Assembly (NCBI GenBank): GCA_035495315.1 | Contig: DATJGF010000121.1 | Location: 3,835-67,834, forward strand | Direction of reading: 5' to 3' | DNA: 64,000 bases | From: DATJGF01 sp035495315 | GTDB lineage: Bacteria; Verrucomicrobiota; Verrucomicrobiia; Limisphaerales; UBA8199 | In this document: positions 51,523-61,013 of the stretch, one piece after another | Numbering within the stretch: position 1 is the stretch's first letter | Layout of the letters: each line of letters starts with the position of its first letter | Translations under genes and position numbers: made by a program | The notes under the pieces: model-generated | Databases searched by the model: none | Seen by the model: the letters and a program-made list of their open reading frames with translations, nothing else | Told to the model about the DNA's origin: nothing

Positions 51523-54114
51523 CTAGGCCTGCTTTGCCTCCCCGATCAAATCCACTACCGCTTGAAGCAGCGCGTCGTCGTGGAAACTCGCTTTAGTCAG
51601 ATAATAATCGGCACCAGCTCCGAGTCCACGCAAGCGATCTTCCTCGCGATCTTTGTAGGAAATCAGCAGCACTGGAATATTTCGAAATTGGGCGTCCTGT
51701 TTAATGCGTGTGGTCAGTGCGATGCCATCGAGACCCGGCATGTCGATATCCGTGATGACCAGGTCGTAATTTCCCGAGCGGAGGGCATTCCAGGCCTCGA
51801 ACCCGTTGCTCGCGACGTCGGTTTCATAGCCGCAGCTGCTGAGCAACTGGCGTTCCAGTTCGCGCACACTGAGGGAGTCATCAACCGCCAATATTCGTTT
51901 GCGGCGCCAACTTGATACTTGCCGCGCGGCGGCATGCAGGTCCGCCAAGCCACAGGCATCCAGCCGCGTTTCAATCGAGCGCAGCGTCTGCTCGACATCG
52001 AGGATCAAAACCGGGCTCCCATCTTCCATCAGGGCTGCGGCGCTGATATCCTGGACTTTGCCCAGGCGCGGGTCGAGCGCCTGAACGACCAACTCACGCT
52101 CGTTGAGAAAGCGTTCGACGACCAGTCCATATCGGGCAGAGCGGTCGCCCAGGACCACGATTGAGAGCTCTCCGCCATCAGCTTGAGCGATCCCGGTCCC
52201 GAGCACCTGGTTGGCATTAATGAGCGCAATCGGTTCGTCTCGCAGCAAAAAGGTCTGGCGGCCCTCGAGCATCTGGACACTGGAGCGTGGCAGTTTCAGG
52301 GCTCGCGAGATCTGGTTGAGAGGAATGGCGTAAGGTTCTCCAGCGATGTCCACCAGCAGTGCGCGGAGGACCGAAAGCGTGAGCGGCAATTGCAGCTGCA
52401 CTCGCAAGCCGCGGCCTGGCTGGTTTTGGATACGAATCGAGCCACGCAGGCTCTTGATCATGTTCTTGACCACATCCAGACCGAAACCACGCCCGGAGAT
52501 CTCGGTAACAGTTTCCCGCAGGGTGAAGCCAGGAAGGAACAGGAATTCCATCAACTCAGCCTCAGTCAGTTTGTTGGCGTGGGTCGCGCTAATGATCCCC
52601 TTGTCAACAATCACACGCCGAACCGATTCGAGGTCGACACCGGCGCCGTCATCCCAAACAACGACCAGGAGCACTCCTGCGCTGTGCCGCGCCTCAAGTG
52701 TCACCGTGCACTCGACTGGTTTGCCCACGCCACGCCGAACTTCGGGAGCCTCGCAACCATGGTCGACCGCGTTGCGCAGCAGGTGCGCTAGCGGGGTTTC
52801 CAGCCGTTCGAGGATATCGCGATCCACTTGCGTATCCTCCCCGGAGATGTCGAGTTTGACCTCTTTCCCCAAAGAGCGCGCCAGGTCGCGGACCATGCGT
52901 GGGAAACGGCGGACCCCTTCGCTGAATGGCCGCATGCGGGTGCGCAGCACCTCCAGATAGAGCCGCTGCGCCAGATGCGCCGACCGCCGGTCAAACTTAT
53001 CCAGCTCCTGAATGCGGTCTGTGAGGAATTGCTGTGTTTCGGCGACATGTTGAGCCAGCTGGGCAAAATAGGCGTGTGTGCGCTCGGATTGAAGCGAGCT
53101 GTCCCATGAATTGCGCAACTGCTCAATCTGTTGCGCGAGTTCGGCCTGCCCGCGTTTGAGGCGCTGCAGCGAATCGGCAAAAGGCCTCAACCAACGCGTC
53201 TCGACCAGCGACTCACCCGCCAATCCGAGCAGGCGATTCAGATTTTCGGCTCCGAGACGCAACACCCTCTCAGCCGGCTCAGCGTTTCGGATGGCGAGCG
53301 CCTCTCCAGCGCCCTCTATCGGCGCGGGTTCCCGCGGAGTTGGCAGCAAGGGGCGCCTGGGCACGGAAGCGGTCGCCGCAGTTTCTTCCAACTGAAAGTT
53401 AGGATCAGATGCCGGTTCAACTCGCTCGGTCGCGGCGGCAGAACCGGGTTCCGGCGGCGCAGTCGCAGGTTCTGTCGGCACCGGCTTGGGACGTCGAGGT
53501 TTGGCGGCCCAAGTGGGTGCCGCTGCCGATTTGTCAGCAAAAGCTTTTATGAAATCTGAAAGGGAGAAGAAGAACGATTGGATTTCGGCTGAAAATTCTG
53601 TTTCCCAGGAATTAAGATTTGCCTCCGAGCGAGGACCCAGATTGGCCAGCAGATCCACACCCCGCAAGAGAAGGTCGATTTGAGGGCGGCTCAGCACAAA
53701 TTGATCACGGCGCACCGCGACAAAGCAGTCTTCCAATGCATGGGCGACCCGCACCGCCGCCTGGAGATTCACAATGCGCGCCGCTCCCTTAATCGAGTGG
53801 GCGGCCCGCATAAGTGACTCAAATTGGGCAGTGGAGCCCGGCCGACGTTCGAGCAGGGCTGAAAAATTGGCCTGGTCGCGTGGTCCGCGTTGGTGGGCAA
53901 AATCCTCGGTGCGTTGACGTCGGTAGCCATCCGGCAATGCGCGATTGAGCAGTTGCAAGCCGGCGGCCGAATGAACCGGACAATTATGGCAATGAATGTA
54001 GGTGCGAAGCTCGGGACACGAGCTGTCGCCAAAAACGCCAATTTCACTCCAGCACTGATGAGGGTCATCCGGAGCCGGTGAATCCGGTTTATTGTTTTTG
54101 GCGATCGATTGCAT
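51523..54114 (-). CDS. CheA-type chemosensory kinase with WspD-like N-terminus and C-terminal receiver
   Basis: 863 residues from ATG 54114 (GTG 54117 also in frame). Residues 20-60 (CWSEIGVFGDSSCPELRTYI, HCHNCPVHSAAG) form the four-Cys motif that in Wsp systems sits at the start of the CheW-like protein WspD. An HPt domain follows (His106 in RAAHSIKGAAR), a Pro/Glu-rich linker, dimerisation, HATPase (HLLRNAVDHGCE, DDGAGVD, SGRGFGLDVVKN), a CheW domain and a receiver (Asp in VITDIDMPGLDG, Lys in YYLTKASF). This is WspE-like: autophosphorylates and passes phosphate to its own receiver and probably an outside regulator. Its start overlaps the CheW stop (TGATG). Confidence 0.92.
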   Translation of the reverse strand: MQSIAKNNKPDSPAPDDPHQCWSEIGVFGDSSCPELRTYIHCHNCPVHSAAGLQLLNRALPDGYRRQRTEDFAHQRGPRDQANFSALLERRPGSTAQFESLMRAAHSIKGAARIVNLQAAVRVAHALEDCFVAVRRDQFVLSRPQIDLLLRGVDLLANLGPRSEANLNSWETEFSAEIQSFFFSLSDFIKAFADKSAAAPTWAAKPRRPKPVPTEPATAPPEPGSAAATERVEPASDPNFQLEETAATASVPRRPLLPTPREPAPIEGAGEALAIRNAEPAERVLRLGAENLNRLLGLAGESLVETRWLRPFADSLQRLKRGQAELAQQIEQLRNSWDSSLQSERTHAYFAQLAQHVAETQQFLTDRIQELDKFDRRSAHLAQRLYLEVLRTRMRPFSEGVRRFPRMVRDLARSLGKEVKLDISGEDTQVDRDILERLETPLAHLLRNAVDHGCEAPEVRRGVGKPVECTVTLEARHSAGVLLVVVWDDGAGVDLESVRRVIVDKGIISATHANKLTEAELMEFLFLPGFTLRETVTEISGRGFGLDVVKNMIKSLRGSIRIQNQPGRGLRVQLQLPLTLSVLRALLVDIAGEPYAIPLNQISRALKLPRSSVQMLEGRQTFLLRDEPIALINANQVLGTGIAQADGGELSIVVLGDRSARYGLVVERFLNERELVVQALDPRLGKVQDISAAALMEDGSPVLILDVEQTLRSIETRLDACGLADLHAAARQVSSWRRKRILAVDDSLSVRELERQLLSSCGYETDVASNGFEAWNALRSGNYDLVITDIDMPGLDGIALTTRIKQDAQFRNIPVLLISYKDREEDRLRGLGAGADYYLTKASFHDDALLQAVVDLIGEAKQA

Positions 54115-54581
54115 CACGGGGTGTGAGCCATCGTTTCGGAAAACAACAGGTCGCGCACGGGCTCAGAGAGCAACCGTTGCTCATGGAGCCACTGGATCGG
54201 GCCGGCACTATCCATGAGGATTGGGCCAAGGTAAGGTGCCGCGCCGATTTTTACACCGGCGTCCATAAAGGCATTGGCATCTAAACGCACCATCTCGGTG
54301 GCGTACTCGGCGACCAGTCCTAACAGCCGGTTGCGCCCCACTGCATCGGGATGATGGACGATGATGATACGCGTGCTGAGACGTTCAGCAGCGCCACACC
54401 CGAGAGTCAATTCGCAGAGATCAACCGCTGGCACCGGTTGTCCACGATAATTGAAAATCCCGGCGACGCCTTTCGGCGCCTGGGGCAAGCGCTTGAGATC
54501 CAGCAATGGCACAACCTCTACCACCCGTCGTGCGTCCAACGCATAGCGATCGTTTCCGAGATGGAATAGTAGAAAGAGCAT
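54114..54581 (-). CDS. cheW: CheW-family coupling protein (WspB-like)
   Basis: 155 residues: LFLLFHLGNDRYALDARRVVEVVPLLDLKRLPQAPKGVAGIFNYRGQPVPAVDLCELTLG is a complete CheW start with the conserved GIFNYRG loop. It couples receptor to CheA. The gene lies between receptor and kinase, 36 bp after the receptor stop and overlapping the kinase start, so all three are one unit. In the Wsp pathway of Pseudomonas the corresponding gene is wspB. Confidence 0.93.
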   Translation of the reverse strand: MLFLLFHLGNDRYALDARRVVEVVPLLDLKRLPQAPKGVAGIFNYRGQPVPAVDLCELTLGCGAAERLSTRIIIVHHPDAVGRNRLLGLVAEYATEMVRLDANAFMDAGVKIGAAPYLGPILMDSAGPIQWLHEQRLLSEPVRDLLFSETMAHTP

Positions 54582-54617
54582 ATTTACCCGATCCTCCCGC
54601 TGTCGCGTGAAGCCGAT

Positions 54618-56268
54618 CTACATACCGATAGGCGAGCCATTTGCAGTGGGATCCAAGTTTTCCATGGATCCAAGCTTGAAACGGGCAACGCTGCTGCGCA
54701 GGCCGCGGGCGGCGCCATTGAGCTGCTCGATGGCGAGGTTGGATTGCCGCAAGGATTCGGCGGTTTGTTGCGCGGCTTCGCTCAACTGGATGAGCGTATC
54801 GCTAATTTGGCGAGCACCGGAGGACTGAGCATGCATGCCATCGTGCACCATCTGGAACCGGGGTGTGAGGGTCTGCACGTGCTGAATTATTTGCGCGAAC
54901 TGAGCGCTCACCTGGCGCACTTCCTCAACGCCGCGACGGATCTCTTCGGAAAATTTGTCCATCCCCATCACGCCGGCCGCGACCGCCGACTGCATTTCCT
55001 TGACCATTTTCTCAATATCGTAAGTGGCGACGGCCGTCTGGTCGGCCAGACGGCGGATTTCCATCGCGACGACGGCGAAGCCGAGCCCGTACTCGCCCGC
55101 TTTCTCCGCTTCGATGGCTGCATTGAGCGAGAGCAGATTGGTCTGATCGGCCACCTTGGTGATGGTGGTCACTACCGAATTAATATTGGTCGTCTTTTCA
55201 CTAAGCACAGCCAGCTTGGCCGTTACCGCGCCGGAGGCTTCGATAATCTGGCGCATCGTATTTTCCATGCGACTAATCGAGGTCTGGCCGCTCCCGGCTA
55301 AATGCGTGGTTTGTTCAGCGACCGAATTTACTTCGTTCATCGTTTTGACCAACTCCTGTGAGGTCAGCGAGATTTGCCGTGAAGTGGCCCCAATCTGCGC
55401 GGCGGTCGCGGCAATCTCATGGGCGGTCTCCTGTTGCTCTTTGGCGGTGCCGGCAATTTGAGTCGCGGTGGTATTAACCTGGCTGCCTGAATTCTGCACC
55501 TGGCCGACAAAATTGGAGAGCTCCTCGGCAAGGTGGTTTAGCCCCTGGCCCACCAGGCCAAATTCATCCTTTCGGTCCAACGCCAAACGATGGGTAAAGT
55601 CGCCTTCGCGCATGCGTTCCATGACCGACATCAGGCGATGTAGTGGCTCGGCTATTTGCGAAGACTGGAACCGACCGATCAGCAGATGCGCCGCAAATAT
55701 AAGAATCAGGCCCGTCAGACCCACAATTGAGATCGTTTGCGATCGAAAGGAAAGCGCCCCGTTAACCTTTTCAATCTGATGCGCCAGGTCACGAAAGAGT
55801 TGGTCGCGTTGCCGAGCCAACGCCGGGTGGTTTGCGTTCAAATAGGTCGGCGCATTGGCAGCATCGCTCTCCGCCATTTGCAGCGCGCGAATCTGAAAAG
55901 AACCAAAACTTCCGGCCCCTCCCCAGAACAAATCCTTCGAGTTCGTTGACCGTGCCCAGCAACTCTGGAAAGCCGCTAAAATTATTGCGTATGAAATCCA
56001 ATCTGGATTTGAGATCGGTAGCGGCATCATGCTGGTGCTTCTTCTCCAGTTCGCTTTTGGGATCCAAAGTCAACGCCCGAAGTGTCTCGCTGAGCGACAA
56101 AACGTCGTAATAGATTCCATCTCTAGCCCCGGTCAGTTGGTCGGCCAATTGCGTGGCGGACGAACGGGCCTTTTGGATCCAGAGGGCAAGTCCGACGCCG
56201 ACTAATAGCAGCATCGTAAGCAACACGAGGATGGTGTTGAGGCGCTGGCGGATCGTCGCTAGTTTCAT
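54618..56268 (-). pseudogene. methyl-accepting chemotaxis protein (WspA-like), one frameshift
   Basis: Two overlapping frames form one receptor. The first, from ATG 56268, gives the N-terminal helix (LNTILVLLTMLLLVGVGLALWI) and a helical sensor region to NELEGFVLG. The second continues (GSFQIRALQMAESDAANAP...) with a second helix (VGLTGLILIFAAHLLI), HAMP (EPLHRLMSVMERMREGDFTHRL), and the signalling hairpin (ETTNLLSLNAAIEAEKAGEYGLGFAVVAMEIRRLA-type, here ADQTNLLSLNAAIEAEKAGE). The shift is near 55917-55925, in a C4-T-C4 run, so a one-base sequencing or assembly error is as likely as a real mutation. The rest of the protein is intact and it heads the chemosensory operon. Confidence 0.85.
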
Positions 56269-56478
56269 GGATTATGCCTCACGTATTCGGAGGCTACTCC
56301 TTGGCTTGCCATCAAACAGGCCTGGATATCCCCAGGAAGAGAGGTCTTTCGAATGGTATACCGCCACCTGCCCTGGGTCCCTAGTCGGTTTCGGCACAAC
56401 ATCCATCGCCGTGATCGATGTTCTTATGAGCGGCGATTAAGGATAACTTATCCGCTAAAAACAAGGAACTTCTGAGGC

Positions 56479-56691
56479 CTATTTCCTCAAGAACCAAAGG
56501 ATTATCGATAGGATCAGACTCAGCAAAATGCAGGTCACAATCGGAAAATAAAAACTGAAATTTCCCCTGCTATAATGGATATCTCCCGGCAAGCGCCCTA
56601 ACCAGCCTTTGCCCAGGCCCGACCAAAGCAACAGGCCGATACCAGCGACGACCAAACCAATTATCACCAGGAACTTTCCCAAGTCGTTCAT
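56479..56691 (-). CDS. DUF2905 small membrane protein
   Basis: 70 residues: MNDLGKFLVIIGLVVAGIGLLL, then GWLGRLPGDIHYSRGNFSFYFP and a second helix LLSLILSIILWFLRK. The LGRLPGDI loop between two helices is the signature of DUF2905. Function unknown. Stands alone between the chemosensory operon and the ABC exporter. Confidence 0.93.
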   Translation of the reverse strand: MNDLGKFLVIIGLVVAGIGLLLWSGLGKGWLGRLPGDIHYSRGNFSFYFPIVTCILLSLILSIILWFLRK

Positions 56692-56825
56692 GACTGATGG
56701 ATCCTACCGCACAACCGAAAGGAAGCCTAGTCGCGTGCAGGCAAACCCGAATCAATTACCCTCGCCGCTGATTCGGTCTACCGTTTGCCGTTTCGCTCTT
56801 TGGATTTCGCCCTTCGGGTTTCAGG

Positions 56826-58640
56826 TCACCCTTCCATCAGTTCGAAACTTTCCTCGATGAAAGCCGTGCCCTGAATTCGGGCAAGAGTGCTGTAAAGACC
56901 ATTCAAGGCAAAAAGTTCCTCATGCGTTCCGCGTTCAATGATTTGGCCGTGCCGCATGACCAGGATTTGATCCGCCTTGCGGATGGTGCTTAGGCGATGG
57001 GCGATCACAAAGCTCGTGCGATTTGCCATCAGGCGTTCCAGCGCCTCCTGGATAAGTTTTTCGGTCGCGGTGTCGACACTCGCAGTCGCCTCGTCGAGAA
57101 TCAGCAGCGGGGCATTCTTCAACAAGGCACGCGCGATACTAACACGTTGCTTTTCACCGACGCTGAGCTTGACGCCTCGTTCCCCCACGCGCGAGTTATA
57201 TCCTTCCGGCAAGCGCGAAATGAATTCATGGCAGTTGGCGGCTTTCGAAGCTTCCAGCAAGTCGGCCTCGGTAGCAGCGAGCCGGCCGTAGAGGATGTTT
57301 TCACGAATTGTGCCATTGAACAAAAACGCCTCCTGGCTCACTACACTGATGTGCGCACGCAGGGATTCAAGTGAAATGGCACTGATATCCTGACCGTCAA
57401 TGATGATTCGACCGGAACTCAGTTCATAAAACGCCGGCAGCAGGTTAACCAGAGTCGATTTGCCGGACCCGGTCGGACCGACCAGGGCGGTCATTTCCCC
57501 AGGAGCCGCGCGCAGGGAAACGTTTCGCAGGACCGCTCGGTCCGGGTTGTAGCCGAAGCTGACGTTCTCGTAAATGACCTCCCCGCGCACGGGTTCACGC
57601 AACGTGCCACCCGGCGGCGCGTTAACCCGTTCCACCGGTGCATCGAGGATATCGAACACACGTTCACCTGCGGCTCGCGCGGCGGCCATCATTTGGTTTA
57701 ATCCGTGCAAACGCGCGATTGGTTCGTAGAACAGCGCGAGGTAAAACATAAAACCGACTAGCTGCCCCAGCGTCATGCGATCGGCCAGAACCTGTCGGCC
57801 GCCGATCCATAGCACCAGAACCAGGCCGAGCGCGCCGGCGAAGGTCATCGCAGGCGAATAAGCCGCCCAAACGCGCATCACGCCCAGCGTTCCTTTGCGT
57901 AGATCGTCAGCCCGCTGGGCAAAACGCGAGTCTTCATGGTCCTCGCGACCGAAGGCCTTGATCTGGCGCACACCCTGCAGGTTGTCCATCAGCAAAGCAT
58001 TCATCGCGCTGGCCGCTTCGCGTTGGGCCCGATACCGCCGATGTGCGGTAAGGGTGTACCACAGTGCGCCGCCGGTGAGAATCGGCAGCGGAATCATCGC
58101 CACCAGCGCGAGCGCCGGATTCGTCGCAAACATAATGACGGCCACTCCGACAATCCCCAAGACGGCGAGCGTGCCTTGTTCGGTTCCGTCGATCAGCACG
58201 CGTTCAACGGAATTGACATCTTCGATGACGCGGGTCATCAGGTCGCCCGAGGCACGCTGGTCGAAGTAATTTACCGGGAGACGCTGCAGCCTGGCATAGA
58301 CCTCGCGACGCATATCATAGATGACATTCTGCTCGAAGGTATTGTTGATGCGAATACGCAGGCTGTTGAAAAGATCACGCAGCAGGAACGCACCCAACAA
58401 TGCGAGCATCATCGGCATCAGCAGGTCGATACGTTTCTGGGCAATGACGTCGTCAATGACGAACTGGGTCAGCTTCGGATAGGCGAGCGAAAACAGGAGC
58501 GAAAGGGTCGCGCAACCAATGGTCGCGGCGGCGAGGAATTTGTAAGGCAACAGGTATCGCGCGACGCGTCGCAGAATCTCGCGACTGGAGCGCGACTTGG
58601 CCACAAACGTGGGGTCGCCGTGTGCAAAATGATGCATCAT
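56826..58640 (-). CDS. ABC exporter, fused membrane and ATPase domains (MsbA-like)
   Basis: 604 residues from ATG 58640 (58637 equally possible). Six-helix membrane domain (VARYLLPYKFLAAATIGCATL, LTQFVIDDVI, RREVYARLQRLPVNYFDQRASGDLMTRVIEDVNSVE) followed by an ATPase: Walker A VGPTGSGKSTLVNLL, Q-loop VVSQEAFLF, signature KLSVGEKQRVSIARALL, Walker B LLILDEATASVD, switch His in FVIAHRLSTI. Works as a homodimer exporting lipids, lipid A-like molecules or drugs; which of these is unknown. The upstream end lies beside palindromic repeat A copy 4. Confidence 0.95.
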   Translation of the reverse strand: MMHHFAHGDPTFVAKSRSSREILRRVARYLLPYKFLAAATIGCATLSLLFSLAYPKLTQFVIDDVIAQKRIDLLMPMMLALLGAFLLRDLFNSLRIRINNTFEQNVIYDMRREVYARLQRLPVNYFDQRASGDLMTRVIEDVNSVERVLIDGTEQGTLAVLGIVGVAVIMFATNPALALVAMIPLPILTGGALWYTLTAHRRYRAQREAASAMNALLMDNLQGVRQIKAFGREDHEDSRFAQRADDLRKGTLGVMRVWAAYSPAMTFAGALGLVLVLWIGGRQVLADRMTLGQLVGFMFYLALFYEPIARLHGLNQMMAAARAAGERVFDILDAPVERVNAPPGGTLREPVRGEVIYENVSFGYNPDRAVLRNVSLRAAPGEMTALVGPTGSGKSTLVNLLPAFYELSSGRIIIDGQDISAISLESLRAHISVVSQEAFLFNGTIRENILYGRLAATEADLLEASKAANCHEFISRLPEGYNSRVGERGVKLSVGEKQRVSIARALLKNAPLLILDEATASVDTATEKLIQEALERLMANRTSFVIAHRLSTIRKADQILVMRHGQIIERGTHEELFALNGLYSTLARIQGTAFIEESFELMEG

Positions 58641-58677
58641 ACAGTTATTCTCCAAAAAGAGAGAGCACACAAGTACC

Positions 58678-58825
58678 TTGTAGTCGACGACGTAAGGAGA
58701 CGTATGTGAAACGTGGTGCGTGAAACGTAAAAAAACGCCGGGACAACCGATGACGCGTCACGTTTTACGTTTCACGTTTCACGTTTCACCACACGCTCAC
58801 AGTCTCCTTACGTCGTCTGCGACAA
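58678..58825. repeat. palindromic repeat family A, copy 4, with nested GTGAAACGT repeat
   Basis: Outer arms TTGTAGTCGACGACGTAAGG/AGAC and complement to 58825 as in the 88-bp copies, but the centre is expanded by about 60 bp. The inserted part is itself an inverted repeat: GTGAAACGT (twice) on the left and ACGTTTCAC (three times) on the right. It lies between divergent genes (ABC exporter and helicase). Confidence 0.92.
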
Positions 58826-58866
58826 CAGATTTCGACATCAGTCGCCTTCCCAGCTACGTTTGCAAT

Positions 58867-60885
58867 ATGTCGCGTGAGTATGTCTTGCATCAGTTCCGCG
58901 CCCCGATCCAGTTGCAGATCGATTATGCGAGGGAACTGAACGAGCAGCAGTTGGCGGCGGTGACGGCACCGCCCGGACCATCGCTCGTTATCGCCGGCGC
59001 GGGTTCGGGAAAAACACGCACACTGATTTATCGCGTGGCATATCTTCTGGAACAGGGAATCCCTCCGGACCGTATTCTTCTGCTCACTTTTACTAACAAA
59101 GCGGCAAAGGAAATGATGCGGCGAGTCGCCGATCTGCTGGGACAGGAACTGGCCTCGCTCTGGGGCGGAACGTTTCATTCCGTCGGCAGCCGCATTTTGC
59201 GCCAACATGCGGCGCTGTTGGGTTACCAACGCGATTTCACGATCCTGGACCGTGAGGATGCCAAACATTTGATGACGACATGCGTCGGCGAGTCTGAAAT
59301 TGATGTCAAAGCGACACGCTTTCCGAAAGCCGAGGTGTTGGCAGAGATCTTTTCGTTGGCGGTAAACACCCATAAGCCGTTGGAGCAGATCCTCGACGAG
59401 CAATACAGCCATTTCTCTCACTTGGGACCTCAAATCACCGATATTCAGCAGCGTTATGCGACGCGCAAGCGTGCCACTAATGCGATGGATTTCGATGATC
59501 TGCTTGTCCTCTGGCTCCGATTGTTACAGGAGCACGAAGATACTCGCGACCATTATCAACGACGCTTCCAGTTTCTGCTCGTCGACGAGTACCAGGACAC
59601 CAACAAACTGCAAAGTGACCTGATCGATTTGTTGGCGGCGCGGCACCACAACCTGATGGTCGTTGGCGATGATGCCCAAAGCATTTACGCATGGCGTGGC
59701 GCCAATTTCCAAAATATTCTCCAATTCCCTCAACGCTATCCCGAGGCGAAACTGTACAAAATCGAAACAAATTACCGCAGCACACCGGAGATCCTCCAAG
59801 TAGCAAATGCTACGATTAGCACCAATGTTAACCAATTTGCGAAGCAACTCGCACCGGCACGCAAAGGAGGCCCAAAACCGGCGATGGTGACGTGCGGCGA
59901 TGCGGCGGAGCAGGCGGCATTTGTCGCGCAACGTGTCCTGGAATTGCGCGACGAAGGAGTCGATATGAATAGGATGGCAGTGCTGTACCGGTCACATTTT
60001 CATGCGCTGGAATTGCAGCTCGAACTGACCAAGCGCAATATCCCGTTCAGTATCACCAGCGGCATCCGCTTCTTTGAGCAGGCGCACATCAAGGATGTAA
60101 CCGCCTATCTGAAGCTCATAAATAATCCCCGGGACGAATTATCTTTTAAGCGGTTGGCGCAATTATTGCCCGGAATCGGAGGCAAAGGAGCTGATAAACT
60201 ATGGAAACAATTTTCGAGTGAACCAGACCCGTTGCAGCCGCAGGCAGGCCGTCCTCGAACCGCGGTTGGCCTGCAACGCTGCGCAGCCGGCTTGCCGAAA
60301 AAGGCAGCCGTGGCCTGGGCACAGTTCAGCGCGACGATCGCCCAACTGGAAGCCGAGGACATTTGCGGGAATGCTTCCAAAATGATCCAGCTGGTTATTG
60401 AGGCAGGTTACGAGGATTACCTCAAAGAGAATTACACCAATTATCGTTCGCGGCTCGAGGACCTCGAACAGCTCGCGGTCTTCGCACAACAGTTTGTCAG
60501 CATCGAGGACTTTTTGACCCAACTCGCGCTGCTGACCAATGTCGATGCTGATGATGACCGCCCCGCAACCACCGATGACGAGCAACTCCGGCTTTCAACC
60601 ATTCACCAGGCCAAAGGCCTCGAATTTGATGTCGTATTCGTGATTATGCTTTGTGAAGGCCTTTTCCCATCGGAACGCTCGCTGGATACCAGCGAGGGCG
60701 AGGAAGAGGAACGGCGCCTGATGTACGTCGCCATCACCCGCGCGCGAAACGAGCTTTACCTGAGTTATCCGCTGGTCCGAGCCGGATTCGGCAATAGCGG
60801 AGAGTCGCTTCAGCACCCGTCACGGTTTCTGCGCGAGATCCCCGAGGATCTGATCGAAGAATGGAATCTGCGGCCTTACGCGTGA
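58867..60885 (+). CDS. UvrD/Rep-family DNA helicase
   Basis: 672 residues from ATG 58867; an upstream reading extension is translated from repeat A copy 4 and is not used. SF1A motifs: Q region LNEQQLAAVTAPPGPSLVIAGAGSGKTRTL (Walker A), LTFTNKAAKEMMRR (Ia), GTFHSVGSRIL, VDEYQDTN (II), VVGDDAQSIYAWRGA (III), LYKIETNYRST (IV), IHQAKGLEFDVVFVI (V) and RLMYVAITRARNELYL (VI). Length and motif set match PcrA/UvrD/Rep helicases of DNA repair and replication restart. An insert after AQLLPGIGGKGADKL (about residues 445-475, QPQAGRPRTAVGLQR) is not usual. Confidence 0.95.
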   Translation: MSREYVLHQFRAPIQLQIDYARELNEQQLAAVTAPPGPSLVIAGAGSGKTRTLIYRVAYLLEQGIPPDRILLLTFTNKAAKEMMRRVADLLGQELASLWGGTFHSVGSRILRQHAALLGYQRDFTILDREDAKHLMTTCVGESEIDVKATRFPKAEVLAEIFSLAVNTHKPLEQILDEQYSHFSHLGPQITDIQQRYATRKRATNAMDFDDLLVLWLRLLQEHEDTRDHYQRRFQFLLVDEYQDTNKLQSDLIDLLAARHHNLMVVGDDAQSIYAWRGANFQNILQFPQRYPEAKLYKIETNYRSTPEILQVANATISTNVNQFAKQLAPARKGGPKPAMVTCGDAAEQAAFVAQRVLELRDEGVDMNRMAVLYRSHFHALELQLELTKRNIPFSITSGIRFFEQAHIKDVTAYLKLINNPRDELSFKRLAQLLPGIGGKGADKLWKQFSSEPDPLQPQAGRPRTAVGLQRCAAGLPKKAAVAWAQFSATIAQLEAEDICGNASKMIQLVIEAGYEDYLKENYTNYRSRLEDLEQLAVFAQQFVSIEDFLTQLALLTNVDADDDRPATTDDEQLRLSTIHQAKGLEFDVVFVIMLCEGLFPSERSLDTSEGEEEERRLMYVAITRARNELYLSYPLVRAGFGNSGESLQHPSRFLREIPEDLIEEWNLRPYA

Positions 60886-60889
60886 CATA

Positions 60890-60996
60890 AATGGTGGGGC
60901 GCGCCCGCCGGGCGCGCCGCTCGATGATTCCGGCGCGAAGCGGACAACGCGGCACGCCCGGCGGGCACGCCCCACCCGTTGTGAGATGAGTTCTAA
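60890..60996. repeat. palindromic repeat family B, copy 2
   Basis: GC-rich palindrome: AATGGTGGGGCGCGCC ... GGCACGCCCCACC, inner pair GCCGGGCGCGCC/GCGCGGC-like, and the same 3' tail GTGAGATGAGTTCTAA as copy 1 at 2514-2614. It begins five bases after the helicase stop. Confidence 0.85.
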
Positions 60997-61013
60997 GAAT
61001 AGACCGGGCGACC

